Assembly: GCF_002810445.1 (NCBI RefSeq)
Contig: NZ_NEXS01000001.1
Span: 372,001 to 436,000 of the forward strand
Direction of reading: 5' to 3'
From: Advenella sp. S44
GTDB taxonomy: Bacteria > Pseudomonadota > Gammaproteobacteria > Burkholderiales > Burkholderiaceae_B
Length of the DNA: 64,000 nt
This document shows positions 27,364-37,253 of this stretch, one piece after another. Numbering within the stretch: position 1 is the first letter of the stretch; every line of letters begins with the position of its first letter. The position numbers were made by a program, and so were the translations under genes. The notes below the pieces were generated by a model that was not told where the DNA came from, did no database searches, and was given only the letters and a program-made list of their open reading frames with translations.

Positions 27364-28962
27364 TCAGGCCAGCGTATCCAGGAGCTGCTGTGCTTGCTTC
27401 TGCAGTTCACCTCGCTGTATTTTATTGGAATTGGCGCTTTGAACTACAGGAAAGTCCGTCACGAATACAACTTTCTTCGGTACTTTGAAACCCGCAAGCT
27501 GACGTCGGCTATGCGCGATAATCCCGGTCTCCGACAGGTTTGCCCCTTCATGCGCGATGACAAACGCCACTGGCACTGACTTACCCTGTAAGCTGGCGCC
27601 AACGACCTGGCACGATTTGACGCCGTCCAGGGATTCAATATAGTCCTGCACTTCCTGCGGATTCACCAGAAAACCACCCAGTCGCAAGTAATCTCCCTTC
27701 CTGGCTTGAAAGATGAAATGCTGGTCGTTCACGGTATAACCCAGGTCACCGGTGCGAAAATAGCCGTCGCTATCCATCGCCTCGCGCGTCGCCTCGGGAT
27801 TATTCAGATAACCACGCATCATGCTCGGCGCCTTGATTTCAATTTCGCCTAATTGACCATGTGGCAGCACTTGGCCCGTATGCGTATCGCGGGCGCGCAC
27901 CCGGCCGTCAGGACTGGTTAGTCGTCCACCCGGCAACTGGCGCTGCTCCAAGGAAGCGTCGGCGTCTTGTGAGGCCACCAGCGCCTGCATCTCGCTGGAA
28001 CCGTAGAGTCCGACCAGTGTCATCCCCATACTTTGCGCTCGCGTCGGAAAGTCGCCCAGGGACGGCGCAAAACTGGCAAAGCCGGCCAGCTTCAGGCTGG
28101 CAAGCGGGTTATCGCCATCGGACTGCTGCGCATAATCCAGAATCCTGTTTAGCAATTCATTGTTCGCAAAGGTATGCGTGACCTTAAATTGCCTGATTTG
28201 TTCTGTACATTCTTTGGGATCCAGAACCGGTGAGGAAACCATGGCAGCCCCTGCGAACATGGCGCCCAATGCGCTGGAGAAACCGAATGCGCCGCACAAC
28301 GGCGCCCCCAGTAGCAAAATGTCCCCGGCAGCCATATCAAAACGCCTGGCCACCTCGTAGCCATGACCGAGCAACGTCTGCTGGTCATGCCAGACGAGCT
28401 TGGGTAGCGAAGTCGTTCCAGAGGTGGTGTAGACCAGCACAGGCGCCGTGCCTTCAGGGGGTTCAGGAAGACTGACTTTACCTGGCTCGTCCGAATAGTC
28501 CAGCCACGCGGGCGCCCCCAGCCAGTCGGGCTTGCCCGCATCGCCCACAGCCACAATGCCCTTGAGCGTATCAAGAATACCGGTATCCACTTCCTGTAGA
28601 ATTCCGCCAAAATCCAGGTCCTTGAATCCAGGCCAGAGCACGAGCCAGCGGCATTCCCCGCGGGACAGCAGGTCGGCCACCTCCCGGCTGCGAAACCGGG
28701 TGTTCATGGCAATCACGGTGATGCCCAGACGCGCGCAGGCGTAAAACACAGACACCCAGGCGCTGCAGGTGGGTAACCATAGCGCCAGCCGTTCGCCAGG
28801 CTGGGCGCCGTTTGCCACCAGTAGCCGCGCAACCCGGTCGGTCTCATCATGAAGATCCTGAAAGCTAAACGCTTTGTCTACGTCATATAACGCCGTTGAA
28901 GCGGGACGCACACGCAGGTGTTGGTCCAGCAACTGATGAAACGTCTTCATTTCAATTGTCAT
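27364..28962 (-). CDS. AMP-dependent acyl-CoA ligase
   Basis: A 532-residue ANL ligase. The P-loop motif reads TTSGTTSLPKLV, with Ser where Gly is usual; the A8 hinge YFRTGDLGY and the catalytic-Lys segment SNKIQRGEL are intact. The ATG lies just after the stop of the upstream cyclase-family gene, so translation is probably coupled. Activation of the operon's carboxylic acid to its CoA ester is the expected role; the close relatives include benzoate-type ligases, but the substrate is not readable here. Confidence 0.85.
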   Translation of the reverse strand: MTIEMKTFHQLLDQHLRVRPASTALYDVDKAFSFQDLHDETDRVARLLVANGAQPGERLALWLPTCSAWVSVFYACARLGITVIAMNTRFRSREVADLLSRGECRWLVLWPGFKDLDFGGILQEVDTGILDTLKGIVAVGDAGKPDWLGAPAWLDYSDEPGKVSLPEPPEGTAPVLVYTTSGTTSLPKLVWHDQQTLLGHGYEVARRFDMAAGDILLLGAPLCGAFGFSSALGAMFAGAAMVSSPVLDPKECTEQIRQFKVTHTFANNELLNRILDYAQQSDGDNPLASLKLAGFASFAPSLGDFPTRAQSMGMTLVGLYGSSEMQALVASQDADASLEQRQLPGGRLTSPDGRVRARDTHTGQVLPHGQLGEIEIKAPSMMRGYLNNPEATREAMDSDGYFRTGDLGYTVNDQHFIFQARKGDYLRLGGFLVNPQEVQDYIESLDGVKSCQVVGASLQGKSVPVAFVIAHEGANLSETGIIAHSRRQLAGFKVPKKVVFVTDFPVVQSANSNKIQRGELQKQAQQLLDTLA

Positions 28963-28963
28963 G

Positions 28964-30007
28964 CTACACCGTCGCGATGGGGGTCACCGGAGAGCCGACT
29001 GCGCCAGGCAGACGCAGTGGCGGAGCCGTCAACAGGAAGCGATAGCGATTCTGTTCCTGCAGCCAGAGCGCCAGATCTTTCAGATACCATAGCTCTGCCA
29101 ATGGCAGGCCCAGCTTGAACAGGCAATGGTGGTGCAAGGGCAGCAACGATTTTTTCTCGCCCTCATTTAACGCCGGATACGCTTCGACGGCATAATTGTC
29201 TGCGCAAATACATGCAATGCCGCTGTCGGTTATCCATTGCAGCAACCGTGAATCAGCACCATTGAGCACCGCGCCGGCCTCGTGCAACGCTTGCGCATCC
29301 GGCGCGCCGGCCATCTCCATGACGGTTTCGGCAAAACCGGTGCGCAACACCAGCATATCTCCCTGTTCGATCTCGATACCATCTTTTTCCAGTACCGCCA
29401 TCAACTGCTCGTAGCCGATCAGGGTGCGTCCATGGCCGTAATGCCTGACAAAGTCCACCAGCACGCCGCGCCCCTGCATGCCCTTGACTGCAAAATTCTC
29501 TACGCCCAGCTTCAACGCGCCCATACCGTGATTGCATTCACCTTCGCCGTCGTCGCCCTCGTGGGTATGGCCGGCATCCAGGATATCTTCGCCACCACGG
29601 TAGCCGTTATAGTAGGTTTTTCTCAGCGCGCCAGTATCGTCTACGTCGAACTGGGCGCCCACATGGGCAAGTGCGTCCCATTGCGTTGAATATTGCAGCG
29701 ACAGCGTGACCTGGTCATCGCTCAGAATATCAATGGCGCTTGAATCCAGATTTTCCATGGGGAAATTCATATACGGAACGCCATCTTTCTCGGTCGCCGC
29801 CAATTGGGGCGGCTTGCGTCTGGGGTTCAGCACCATCCCGCCAGGCATATCCAGCGGCAGCGACAGGCAAAAAACCTTGCCTTGCTGAACTTCCTTTACC
29901 CCTTTGAGCACCTGCTCGGAAGTCAGTAAATTGACTCGTCCCAATTGATCATCTGGGCCGAAATCACCCCAGTTCGAGCCTTCCGGCCGCTTTTTCCATC
30001 GTTGCAT
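28964..30007 (-). CDS. Cyclase-family (PF04199) protein
   Basis: A 347-residue member of the cyclase/kynurenine-formamidase-like family. The region that carries HxGTHxDxPxH metal ligands in formamidases reads QWDALAHVGAQFD here, followed later by the conserved QGDMLVLRTGF strand and CADNYAVEAYP. This is the larger, diverged branch often found in catabolic operons; its reaction is not established. The ATG at 30007 is chosen because GGAG is seven bases upstream; an ATG at 30013 leaves no room for a ribosome site. Confidence 0.78.
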   Translation of the reverse strand: MQRWKKRPEGSNWGDFGPDDQLGRVNLLTSEQVLKGVKEVQQGKVFCLSLPLDMPGGMVLNPRRKPPQLAATEKDGVPYMNFPMENLDSSAIDILSDDQVTLSLQYSTQWDALAHVGAQFDVDDTGALRKTYYNGYRGGEDILDAGHTHEGDDGEGECNHGMGALKLGVENFAVKGMQGRGVLVDFVRHYGHGRTLIGYEQLMAVLEKDGIEIEQGDMLVLRTGFAETVMEMAGAPDAQALHEAGAVLNGADSRLLQWITDSGIACICADNYAVEAYPALNEGEKKSLLPLHHHCLFKLGLPLAELWYLKDLALWLQEQNRYRFLLTAPPLRLPGAVGSPVTPIATV

Positions 30008-30029
30008 TCCCATCTCCTATGGTGTATCT

Positions 30030-30752
30030 CTACGCAGCGCCAATCGTCACACCGCCGCAAACGTAATGCGTCTGCCCGGTGACAAAACTGCAGCGTTCGT
30101 CAATAAAATAAGCGACTGCATGCGCGACATCCTCGGGTTTGCCTATATGCCCCACAGGAATGCCGGCCAACAGCTTGCGCGTTGCCGCATCGTCGGCATT
30201 GTTCACGCTATTGAAAAATTCGGTGGCGATCGGACCAGGGGCAATCGCATTAACCGTGATCCCCGCGTTTGCCAGCTCCAGCGCCCAGGTTCGTGTCGCG
30301 CCAATCAAGCCGGCCTTGGTCAAACTGTAAATCGTGCGGTTCGTCTTGCCCAACGCCGCCCGGGAACTGATATTCACAATACGCCCTGCCCCCAGGTCGC
30401 GCATTCCTGGCAGCAATGCCTGCGTACACGCGATCGCCACTTCAATATTAAGCTGCACGGCCATCTGCAAGTCGGTAAAGTTCACGCTTTCGATGTCACC
30501 GGCTGGCACGATACCCACATTGTTGACCAACCCGTAATAAGCGCGCTCTTGCGCCAGCTTTTCCAGTAGATCTGACAGCTGGGCGCGATCCGAAAGATCG
30601 ACCTGTTCAAACGCTGCTTCTTGCGGCCAGTCTGACGGCTTGGTACGTGCAATGCCCGTCACGGCATACCCATCGTCGAGCAACCGGTGACAGATCGCAC
30701 GGCCGATCCCTTTGCTTGCGCCTGTAACCAGGACTTTTCTTTGTTCCGTCAT
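30030..30752 (-). CDS. SDR family oxidoreductase (FabG-like)
   Basis: A 240-residue classical short-chain dehydrogenase. TGASKGIG at about residues 10-17, NNVGIVPAG, the active-site Ser in NISSRAALGK and YSLTKAG complete the catalytic set, and FVTGQTHYVCGG closes the fold. It would reduce or oxidise a ketone/alcohol, probably on a pathway acyl-CoA or ring intermediate. It sits in the middle of the reverse operon between the dehydrogenase and cyclase-family genes. Confidence 0.87.
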   Translation of the reverse strand: MTEQRKVLVTGASKGIGRAICHRLLDDGYAVTGIARTKPSDWPQEAAFEQVDLSDRAQLSDLLEKLAQERAYYGLVNNVGIVPAGDIESVNFTDLQMAVQLNIEVAIACTQALLPGMRDLGAGRIVNISSRAALGKTNRTIYSLTKAGLIGATRTWALELANAGITVNAIAPGPIATEFFNSVNNADDAATRKLLAGIPVGHIGKPEDVAHAVAYFIDERCSFVTGQTHYVCGGVTIGAA

Positions 30753-30769
30753 CTTTTTTCCGTATCAGT

Positions 30770-31957
30770 TCATGGTGTTTCGGTTTGCTGCTGCTTGATC
30801 AGCTCACGCGCAATAATCAGCTTTTGAACCTCTGTAGCCCCTTCATAAATACGCAGTGCCCGTATATCACGATAGAGCCGTTCAACCGGACTATCACTGA
30901 CCACACCGCGGGCGCCCAGCATCTGTACCGCCCGATCAATCACCCATTGCGCAGATTCAGTCGCCGCCATTTTCGCCATCGCGGTTTCCTTGGTGGTGCG
31001 AGCGCCCTTCACATCTCGCAACCACGCGGCTCGATAAGTGAGCAACGCAGCTTTGTCAATTTCAGTTGCCATCTCTCCCAGATGTGATTGAGTGAGCTGA
31101 AAATCCAGCAGTGTCTGATTGAACATTTTTCGCGCACCGGCATAGTTCAGCGCCTCTTGCAATGCACGGCGCGCAAAACCATTGGCAGCTGCGGCTACCG
31201 AACTGCGAAAAATATCCAGCGTACGCATGGCCAGCTTGAACCCTTCATTGAGTTTGCCCAACATGCGGTCCGCGGGAATCCGACACTCATCAAAACGCAG
31301 TGTTGCCAGCGGATGCGGCGAGATCGTGCGAATGTTCTCTTCAATATGCAGGCCAGGTGTATCGGCATCCACAACGAACGCGGTAATCCCGCGAGCGCCC
31401 AATCCGTGGCCCGTTCGCGCAAACACCGTGTAAAAATCCGCAATACCGCCGTTGGATATCCACGTTTTACGACCCGTTAACACATACTCGTTGCCATCGG
31501 CATCGGCCCGGCACGAAAGCGCAGCCACATCGGACCCTGCCTCAGGTTCCGACAGGGCAAACGCGGCAATAGCCTGTCCGCTGCTCACTTTAGGTAGATA
31601 CGCATCCTGGAGGGCGCGACTGCCACCCAGACTGATCGCACCGGACCCCAGCCCCTGCATGGCAAACGAAAAATCGGCCAGGGCATCGTATTGCGCCAGC
31701 GTTTCACGCAAGATGCACAAGGACCGGGAGTCCAGGTCCTGCCTGGCTCCGCCCCACATGCCGTTTTCTCCTGCGGGCACACAATATTGCAGCCAGCCGG
31801 CCTTGCCTAAAGCGGCCACGCGTTGGCGGCAGGCCGTAAAGTCATCGGCATGGTCAAGCGCGTGTAAATTATCCTGACACCAGCGGTCAAGCGTCTGGCC
31901 CAGTGTCCGGTGAGAGTCATCAAAAAACGGCCAGTCAAACATATCGTTCTGAATCAT
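30770..31957 (-). CDS. Acyl-CoA dehydrogenase
   Basis: A 395-residue acyl-CoA dehydrogenase. [16 protein letters not shown] and [17 protein letters not shown] form the flavin site, and the C-terminal [21 protein letters not shown] carries the Glu position of the catalytic base. It oxidises an acyl-CoA at C2-C3. It follows the Bug receptor gene by 24 bases and precedes the SDR. A remnant of a related gene lies at about 40 kb. Confidence 0.9.
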   Translation of the reverse strand: MIQNDMFDWPFFDDSHRTLGQTLDRWCQDNLHALDHADDFTACRQRVAALGKAGWLQYCVPAGENGMWGGARQDLDSRSLCILRETLAQYDALADFSFAMQGLGSGAISLGGSRALQDAYLPKVSSGQAIAAFALSEPEAGSDVAALSCRADADGNEYVLTGRKTWISNGGIADFYTVFARTGHGLGARGITAFVVDADTPGLHIEENIRTISPHPLATLRFDECRIPADRMLGKLNEGFKLAMRTLDIFRSSVAAAANGFARRALQEALNYAGARKMFNQTLLDFQLTQSHLGEMATEIDKAALLTYRAAWLRDVKGARTTKETAMAKMAATESAQWVIDRAVQMLGARGVVSDSPVERLYRDIRALRIYEGATEVQKLIIARELIKQQQTETP

Positions 31958-31981
31958 TACGAGTTGGTCTTATCAAATAAA

Positions 31982-32953
31982 TTATTTCATGAGCTCTGCC
32001 GCTGCAGGCCCCCATTGAACCGCGGTATTGTCAATATGGCGAGCGAAGTCGCTTGCGTTTCGATAGTCGATCATAAGCCCGAACTGATTTGCGCAATTTT
32101 TGAATGCGGTAGTGGACATCGCATGATGAAACGCATCATCAAGTTTGCTCACGATTGCCGGATCCATCCCTTTGGGGCCTACCAGTCCGAAAATGCTGGG
32201 CGCAACAATATCGAACCCCGCCTCCTGCATGGTTGGCGCCTGATTGAACTCGTCTATGCGTTTATTGGTAAAAACGGCGAGCAGCCGCAAACGCTTATCG
32301 CGCACATACGGCGCCCATTCTGCCGTCTGCGTCATGAAATCGACATCGCCACGAACCAGCCCGGTTGACGCTTCAATACCGCTTTTATATGGTGTATGAA
32401 TCCACTGACCACCGGTCGTTGCACCCAGTTTTTCCATGGCCAGGTGTTGCGGCGTACCCACCCCTGCGGTGCTATAGGTCATGGATTTTTTCTTCGCTGC
32501 CGCGATCAGATCCGCAATATTGTGATAAGGAGAATCAGCGCGCACCAAAACGCCCACCTGGTATTGGGCCATCATCGCAATGGGCGTCAAATCCTTGCGT
32601 ACGTCATATGAAATATTTTTGACGAGAAACTGGTTCAGGACTGCGCCGGTAGACAACGCTGCCAATGTATAGCCATCCGGCTTTTGCCGTGCGATATAAG
32701 AAATGGATAGTGAGGAACCTGCCCCGGGCTTATTCTCCACGACGATGGACTGGCCCAGCTTTTCTGCCGCGCCCTGCGCCAACGCCCGGAAACACATGTC
32801 GGTTCCACCACCGGCGCCATAACCCACTACGAGCTGAATCGGTTTATCGGGGTAGGTATCGCTCTTGCCGGCGCCTGACGCGGCAGGTGTAAACAGCAGG
32901 CCGGTAAGGGCAAGCACGTTTGCCGCTGCATAAAAAACCACGTTCGCTTTCAT
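31982..32953 (-). CDS. Bug-type (TctC) periplasmic binding protein
   Basis: A 323-residue Bug receptor and the first gene of the operon running to the GntR gene. The ATG at 32953 has GGAGAC before it; the frame extends upstream without one. The signal peptide ends near PAASGAGKSD. Signatures GYGAGGGTDMCFRALA, NKPGAGSSLSISYIA, PDGYTLAALS and HTPYKSGIEA are present. Confidence 0.9.
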   Translation of the reverse strand: MKANVVFYAAANVLALTGLLFTPAASGAGKSDTYPDKPIQLVVGYGAGGGTDMCFRALAQGAAEKLGQSIVVENKPGAGSSLSISYIARQKPDGYTLAALSTGAVLNQFLVKNISYDVRKDLTPIAMMAQYQVGVLVRADSPYHNIADLIAAAKKKSMTYSTAGVGTPQHLAMEKLGATTGGQWIHTPYKSGIEASTGLVRGDVDFMTQTAEWAPYVRDKRLRLLAVFTNKRIDEFNQAPTMQEAGFDIVAPSIFGLVGPKGMDPAIVSKLDDAFHHAMSTTAFKNCANQFGLMIDYRNASDFARHIDNTAVQWGPAAAELMK

Positions 32954-33369
32954 AAATAGTCTCCAATTTTGATCGTTTCCATACAACGATTCTGCAAAAA
33001 CCAGCTGCCAAAGGCTTAATATACTAATAGTCTATACTTCTAGACGTATAGAGGTATAGCTAGTATTTACCCTAATACAGACGTTGCATGGTGGCTTACT
33101 ATTTCTGTTTGATCTATGGAGCAAGAAAGTAGGGCCTAGCCCCGTAAGCAAGGTTCGTAATGATGTTTTTATGATGTATATGGTTATCGCAAGTGGGTGA
33201 CGCCGCCTACTTATTAACTTAAGCCAGTTAAAATAGCTGGACGTGGAACTGCTCAAAAGTTGCTACGTTAACAATTCTCTGGCTGGCCTGAGTGCGTGAC
33301 TCTGATCAAATCTGAATTGCTGAAAAATAATCATCCACAATTAAACACATACGTAATTAAGTAACCAAT
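32954..33369. promoter_or_regulatory. Divergent promoter region with candidate GntR operator
   Basis: This 416-bp gap separates the reverse Bug-led operon from the forward epimerase-like gene. At 33030-33045 it holds the dyad GTCTA-N6-TAGAC, overlapped by CTATAC-N8-GTATAG (33032-33051). GTCTA/TAGAC half-sites are typical of HutC-type GntR proteins, and such a regulator ends this operon. I see no gene or further structure in the rest. Confidence 0.45.
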
Positions 33370-34251
33370 ATGAATACTCTTTTGCTGGTAGGTGGTGACC
33401 TCTGCGAACGGACAGCAACGCTGTTTGATCCGGCCCATTGGAAGTGCATTGGTCTGCGCCGTAACACGGCGACACCTGCCCGCGAGGACACTATTTCCTG
33501 GCACAAGGCCGATCTACTGAACCCGGAAAGTCTCTCTTTCCTGAGTGCGAGCGAATTCTCCGAGATCACCCATATTCTGTATGCCCCGTCGCCAGACAGC
33601 AGGACCGAAGCACACTACGCCGGGGTGTACTCGCTTGGCCTGCCAAGGCTGCTAAACAGCCTGCCCGTCGGTTGCCTGAACCGGCTACAACGGTGTGTAT
33701 TAGTGGCGTCCTCTGCCGTTTGGGGCCCGTCCGATAATTGGGTAGACGAAAATACTCCGGCTGAACGCACGAACTTTCGGGCCATCTCGCTGCTGGAAGC
33801 CGAAGATGCGCTGCATGCGTCGTTATCGCCAGGCGCTGGGGTCTCGCTGCGTTTGTCGGGCTTATACGGCCCGGGGCGGTTGCAATTGCTAAAAGGGCTG
33901 CAGGCTGGCACAATCACCGCGCCAGACGGGCCTGGCCATTGGGCGAATCGGATTCACATCGACGATGCTGCACGAGCCTGTGCGCATTTGCTAACGATGA
34001 CCAATCCCCAGCCACTTTACATAGGAACGGATAATTGCCCCATGCCAACAGCGCAGTTATACGACGCGCTGGCGCAGCTGATGGGCGCGCCCTCACCTAC
34101 CCGGCAACTACGGGCGCCCAGCGGCAAGCGGCTATCGAACGCGCGGCTGCGAGCCAGCGGCTGGACACCTGAATGGCCGAATGCGCTTGAGTGGTATGCG
34201 GCGCAAGGGGTATCAGCGACACGAAAGGGGGCCCCGGGACTATTGCAATGA
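33370..34251 (+). CDS. Atypical extended SDR (epimerase-like, YeeZ type)
   Basis: A 293-residue Rossmann protein of the NAD-dependent epimerase/dehydratase superfamily. The dinucleotide motif is irregular (LLLVGGDLCERTATLF). Later elements include VLVASSAVWGPSDNWVDE, RLSGLYGPGRL and NRIHIDDAARAC, matching the YeeZ/atypical SDR branch, where the usual YxxxK is lost. It is monocistronic and convergent with a crotonase gene. It may be a housekeeping gene unrelated to the acyl-CoA operons; the reaction is unknown. Confidence 0.75.
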   Translation: MNTLLLVGGDLCERTATLFDPAHWKCIGLRRNTATPAREDTISWHKADLLNPESLSFLSASEFSEITHILYAPSPDSRTEAHYAGVYSLGLPRLLNSLPVGCLNRLQRCVLVASSAVWGPSDNWVDENTPAERTNFRAISLLEAEDALHASLSPGAGVSLRLSGLYGPGRLQLLKGLQAGTITAPDGPGHWANRIHIDDAARACAHLLTMTNPQPLYIGTDNCPMPTAQLYDALAQLMGAPSPTRQLRAPSGKRLSNARLRASGWTPEWPNALEWYAAQGVSATRKGAPGLLQ

Positions 34252-34323
34252 ATCGGCATCAACGAGGACTCATAAAGCATGGAACATGCGGTCGGGCACG
34301 TTCATCACACGCGCAATCTAACG

Positions 34324-35097
34324 CTAACATCCTTTAAATCTAGGCTGTCTCTTCTCGGCGAATGCGTTCAGTCCTTCAGCAGCATCCAGAGACCCTTGCA
34401 ATGTACGAAACATCATTTGCTCTAAACGTAAGCCTGTTGCCAAATCCATATCGCGACTTCGAATCACCAGTTCTTTTGCCGCCTGGACAGCCAGAGGTGC
34501 ATTGGCAGCGAGTCGCAACGCGTAATCCATTGCAGTGCTCATCAAATCGCCGGGTTCGACAACTTTGTTAACCAGTCCCCAGCGCAACGCAGTATCCGCA
34601 TCGATGGTATCACCCAGCAACAGCAACTCCATCGCTATTGGATGTGGCAATTGCTGAGCGACGCGCTGTGTTCCGCCATTTGCAGGAAAAATACCGCGCT
34701 TGACTTCCGATAGTGAAAAGGTTGCATGTTTAGCACACACACGCAGGTCGGTTGCCAAAAATAAAGTCATCCCTCCTGCCAGACAATATCCATTCACTGC
34801 CGCAACGACTGGCTTCCAAAGCTCCAGCCCTCGATTAAGTAGTTGTCCTTTTTGTGTTAAAAACAGTTCTGGCAGCGGTGATTCCTGACTTATAAATGAC
34901 TTCAGATCAGCCCCAGCTGAGAACGCTTTGTCACCAGCCCCGGTAATGATCGCCACCCTCACGTCTGGATCGTCTCTAACCCGGGTCCAGGCTTGCGACA
35001 GTCCCGAATAATGATCAGCGTCCATCGCGTTCATACGCTCCGGCCTATTAATGGTGATGGTAGCCACATTCTTTTCAAGATAAAAATCTATGGACAC
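34324..35097 (-). CDS. Enoyl-CoA hydratase/isomerase (crotonase)
   Basis: A 257-residue crotonase from a GTG with GGGAGAG upstream; the open frame extends thirty codons further without a ribosome site. FSAGADLKSF and GYCLAGGMTLFLATD form the CoA/oxyanion regions. The first catalytic Glu position is Thr, while the second Glu is kept in SEVKRGIFPANGGTQR. It is the last gene of the reverse operon starting at the CaiB gene near 39.8 kb. Confidence 0.84.
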   Translation of the reverse strand: MSIDFYLEKNVATITINRPERMNAMDADHYSGLSQAWTRVRDDPDVRVAIITGAGDKAFSAGADLKSFISQESPLPELFLTQKGQLLNRGLELWKPVVAAVNGYCLAGGMTLFLATDLRVCAKHATFSLSEVKRGIFPANGGTQRVAQQLPHPIAMELLLLGDTIDADTALRWGLVNKVVEPGDLMSTAMDYALRLAANAPLAVQAAKELVIRSRDMDLATGLRLEQMMFRTLQGSLDAAEGLNAFAEKRQPRFKGC

Positions 35098-35237
35098 GAA
35101 ATACTCTCCCATTGAGATTGATTCGAAGACCTGAAGATGATCAAGGGATCTGGCCGATCGGCCAGGCATCTGGATGCAGCAGCGCAACTGAAACTGATGG
35201 ATAGGCGAATTTAAGCGCTATCCATCGAATCATCAAA

Positions 35238-36203
35238 TTACAATTGAGGGATCCCGAATTTTTTCACCAAACTCGATTCGCGATTAATTTCACTCTCCTG
35301 GAACTTTCTCAATTCATCTGCATCGCCAGGGAACTCGCTAAAGTTATTGTTTTTTAACCATTCGGCAGTTTCTTTTTCTTTCACAATCTCCAGTGACGTT
35401 TCTTGCAATTTTGAAACGATATTATCTGGCGTGTTGCTTGGTGCAAAAATTCCCCACCAGGCAACCTGGAAGAAATCTTTATATCCTAATTCTTGTAAAG
35501 TCGGAGTATCTGGCTCTGCGGGAAAACGTTTGTCTGAGGTCATGGCCAGCAGACGGACTTTTCCGGCTTGTACCATTGGTAGTGCGGCACTATATTCCAC
35601 AGTTGTAAAATCGGTTCTGCCTGCTGCCACATCGCTGACTGTGGGTGCGCTTCCGCGATAATTGATCGCGTTAGCTTGAACCCCGGCTAACGACAATAGC
35701 CATTCAGTTGCAATATTGTAAGTTGCACTACCACTACCGTAATTTAACGATTTCGGCTCTTTTTTCCCTGCATCAAAGAGTTCTGTTACTGATTGATAAG
35801 GGGAACTACTCGGTACATAGAGCCCCATAGGAGAGTATGCGATTCGCGCAACGGGCTTTAAGTCCTTTAAGGGATCATATGAAAGCTTTTTGTATAGTGC
35901 AGCATTGGTCGTCACCGGCCCATTCGCAGCCCATAAAAGCGTATATCCATCTGGAGAGCTGCGAATTACGGATTCAGTTGCAATAATCGCATTCCCGCCC
36001 GTTTTGTTTTCTACAACGATGGTTTGAGAGAGTTTTTTTTCCAATTGCAATGCCATATATCTCGCAACGGTGTCCGTGCCTGAACCCGGCGGATAAGGAA
36101 CCACAAGTCGTATCGGCTTATCGGGATATGCTGCATGTGCAGTTGACGCTGCAGATACCAGCACTGCAACCCCCAGGATGCAACTTTTCAATACATTCTT
36201 CAT
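35238..36203 (-). CDS. Bug-type (TctC) periplasmic binding protein
   Basis: A 321-residue Bug receptor. The signal peptide ends TAHAAYP near residue 25, followed by VPYPPGSGTDTVARY, NKTGGNAIIATE, PDGYTLLWA and NYRGSAPTVSD. AAAGGAGA precedes the ATG. It lies between a quinone-reductase-like gene and a crotonase gene in the same operon. Confidence 0.9.
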   Translation of the reverse strand: MKNVLKSCILGVAVLVSAASTAHAAYPDKPIRLVVPYPPGSGTDTVARYMALQLEKKLSQTIVVENKTGGNAIIATESVIRSSPDGYTLLWAANGPVTTNAALYKKLSYDPLKDLKPVARIAYSPMGLYVPSSSPYQSVTELFDAGKKEPKSLNYGSGSATYNIATEWLLSLAGVQANAINYRGSAPTVSDVAAGRTDFTTVEYSAALPMVQAGKVRLLAMTSDKRFPAEPDTPTLQELGYKDFFQVAWWGIFAPSNTPDNIVSKLQETSLEIVKEKETAEWLKNNNFSEFPGDADELRKFQESEINRESSLVKKFGIPQL

Positions 36204-36257
36204 TTCAATGTCTCCTTTGAATTTGATAAATGTGAGAATTTTTCAAAAATTTTGTAT

Positions 36258-37253
36258 TTACGGGTGCATTGCAACCCGGCCGATGACCTCTCTACTGGAG
36301 ATTGCCTCAAGGGCTTCGCGAAAATTTTCCAGACTGAATGTTTTGAATGTTCTGGGTCTAAGTATTCCCAAAGCCGTCCATTCCAGCATTTCCTGAAATC
36401 CATTTCGAACCAGCAAACTCACGTGGCTTTCTGGCTCCTGCCTGGCCCACCCCATGTAATATCCCCAGTAAAGGCCTATTACAGTAATATTTTTTACCAG
36501 CAAAATATTTGCTGGAATTTGAGGTATTTTTCCGCTTGCAAAACCCATCGGGATAATACGACCTTCGGGGGCAATGCATCGTAAGGAGGTGTCAAAGATA
36601 GCGCCACCCACAGGATCGAAAACGACATTGGCGCCCCGTCCTTGTGTCGCCTTAAGTACAACGTCCCTGAAATCTTCATTGCGATAGTTAATTGCAAGAT
36701 CAGCCCCGTGTTCCGTTGCTACCTGGGCTTTGTCGTCGCTTCCCGCTGTCGCTATCACTTTGGCCCCCAGTTGTTTGCCAATTTCGATAGCTGCCAGTCC
36801 ACTGCCACCGGCAGCGCCGTGAACTAAAAGCACTTCATTTTTTAATAAATTTGCTTTCCATTTCAAAGCGGCATACGCTGTGGCGTAGATGGTTGGAAAA
36901 TGAACAGCAGCTTCAAAAGAAACGGCATCAGGCAGTTTGAATACCGTATTCTCGGGAGCGACAACCTCCTGAGCGTATCCGCCGGTTTTTATCCCCGCAA
37001 CGACCCTGTCTCCAACCCTTATATGATGAGTGTTTGGGCCGCACTCTGTTGCAATCCCTGCCACTTCCGTACCAGGCGTAAAGGGAGGGTCCCATTTATT
37101 TTGATGCTTCCCGTCAATCACCAGCAGATTTGCAAAACTGACTCCTATTGACCTTACAGAAATGCGTACGCCTTCAGAACTCATCGCGGGACTGGATACC
37201 TCTTGAATCGACGCATTTTCCAGGCCAAAACCGGAACACACTACCGCTCTCAT
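36258..37253 (-). CDS. Quinone oxidoreductase-type MDR alcohol dehydrogenase
   Basis: A 331-residue medium-chain dehydrogenase/reductase of the NADPH:quinone oxidoreductase branch. FTPGTEVAGIATECG and VHGAAGGSGLAAIEIGKQLGAKVIATAGSDDK are seen, with AGGSGLA as the NADPH loop. The catalytic and structural zinc Cys/His ligands of alcohol dehydrogenases are absent. It could reduce an enoyl-CoA or enone (crotonyl-CoA-reductase-like) in the pathway. It overlaps the upstream crotonase gene by four bases. Confidence 0.85.
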   Translation of the reverse strand: MRAVVCSGFGLENASIQEVSSPAMSSEGVRISVRSIGVSFANLLVIDGKHQNKWDPPFTPGTEVAGIATECGPNTHHIRVGDRVVAGIKTGGYAQEVVAPENTVFKLPDAVSFEAAVHFPTIYATAYAALKWKANLLKNEVLLVHGAAGGSGLAAIEIGKQLGAKVIATAGSDDKAQVATEHGADLAINYRNEDFRDVVLKATQGRGANVVFDPVGGAIFDTSLRCIAPEGRIIPMGFASGKIPQIPANILLVKNITVIGLYWGYYMGWARQEPESHVSLLVRNGFQEMLEWTALGILRPRTFKTFSLENFREALEAISSREVIGRVAMHP

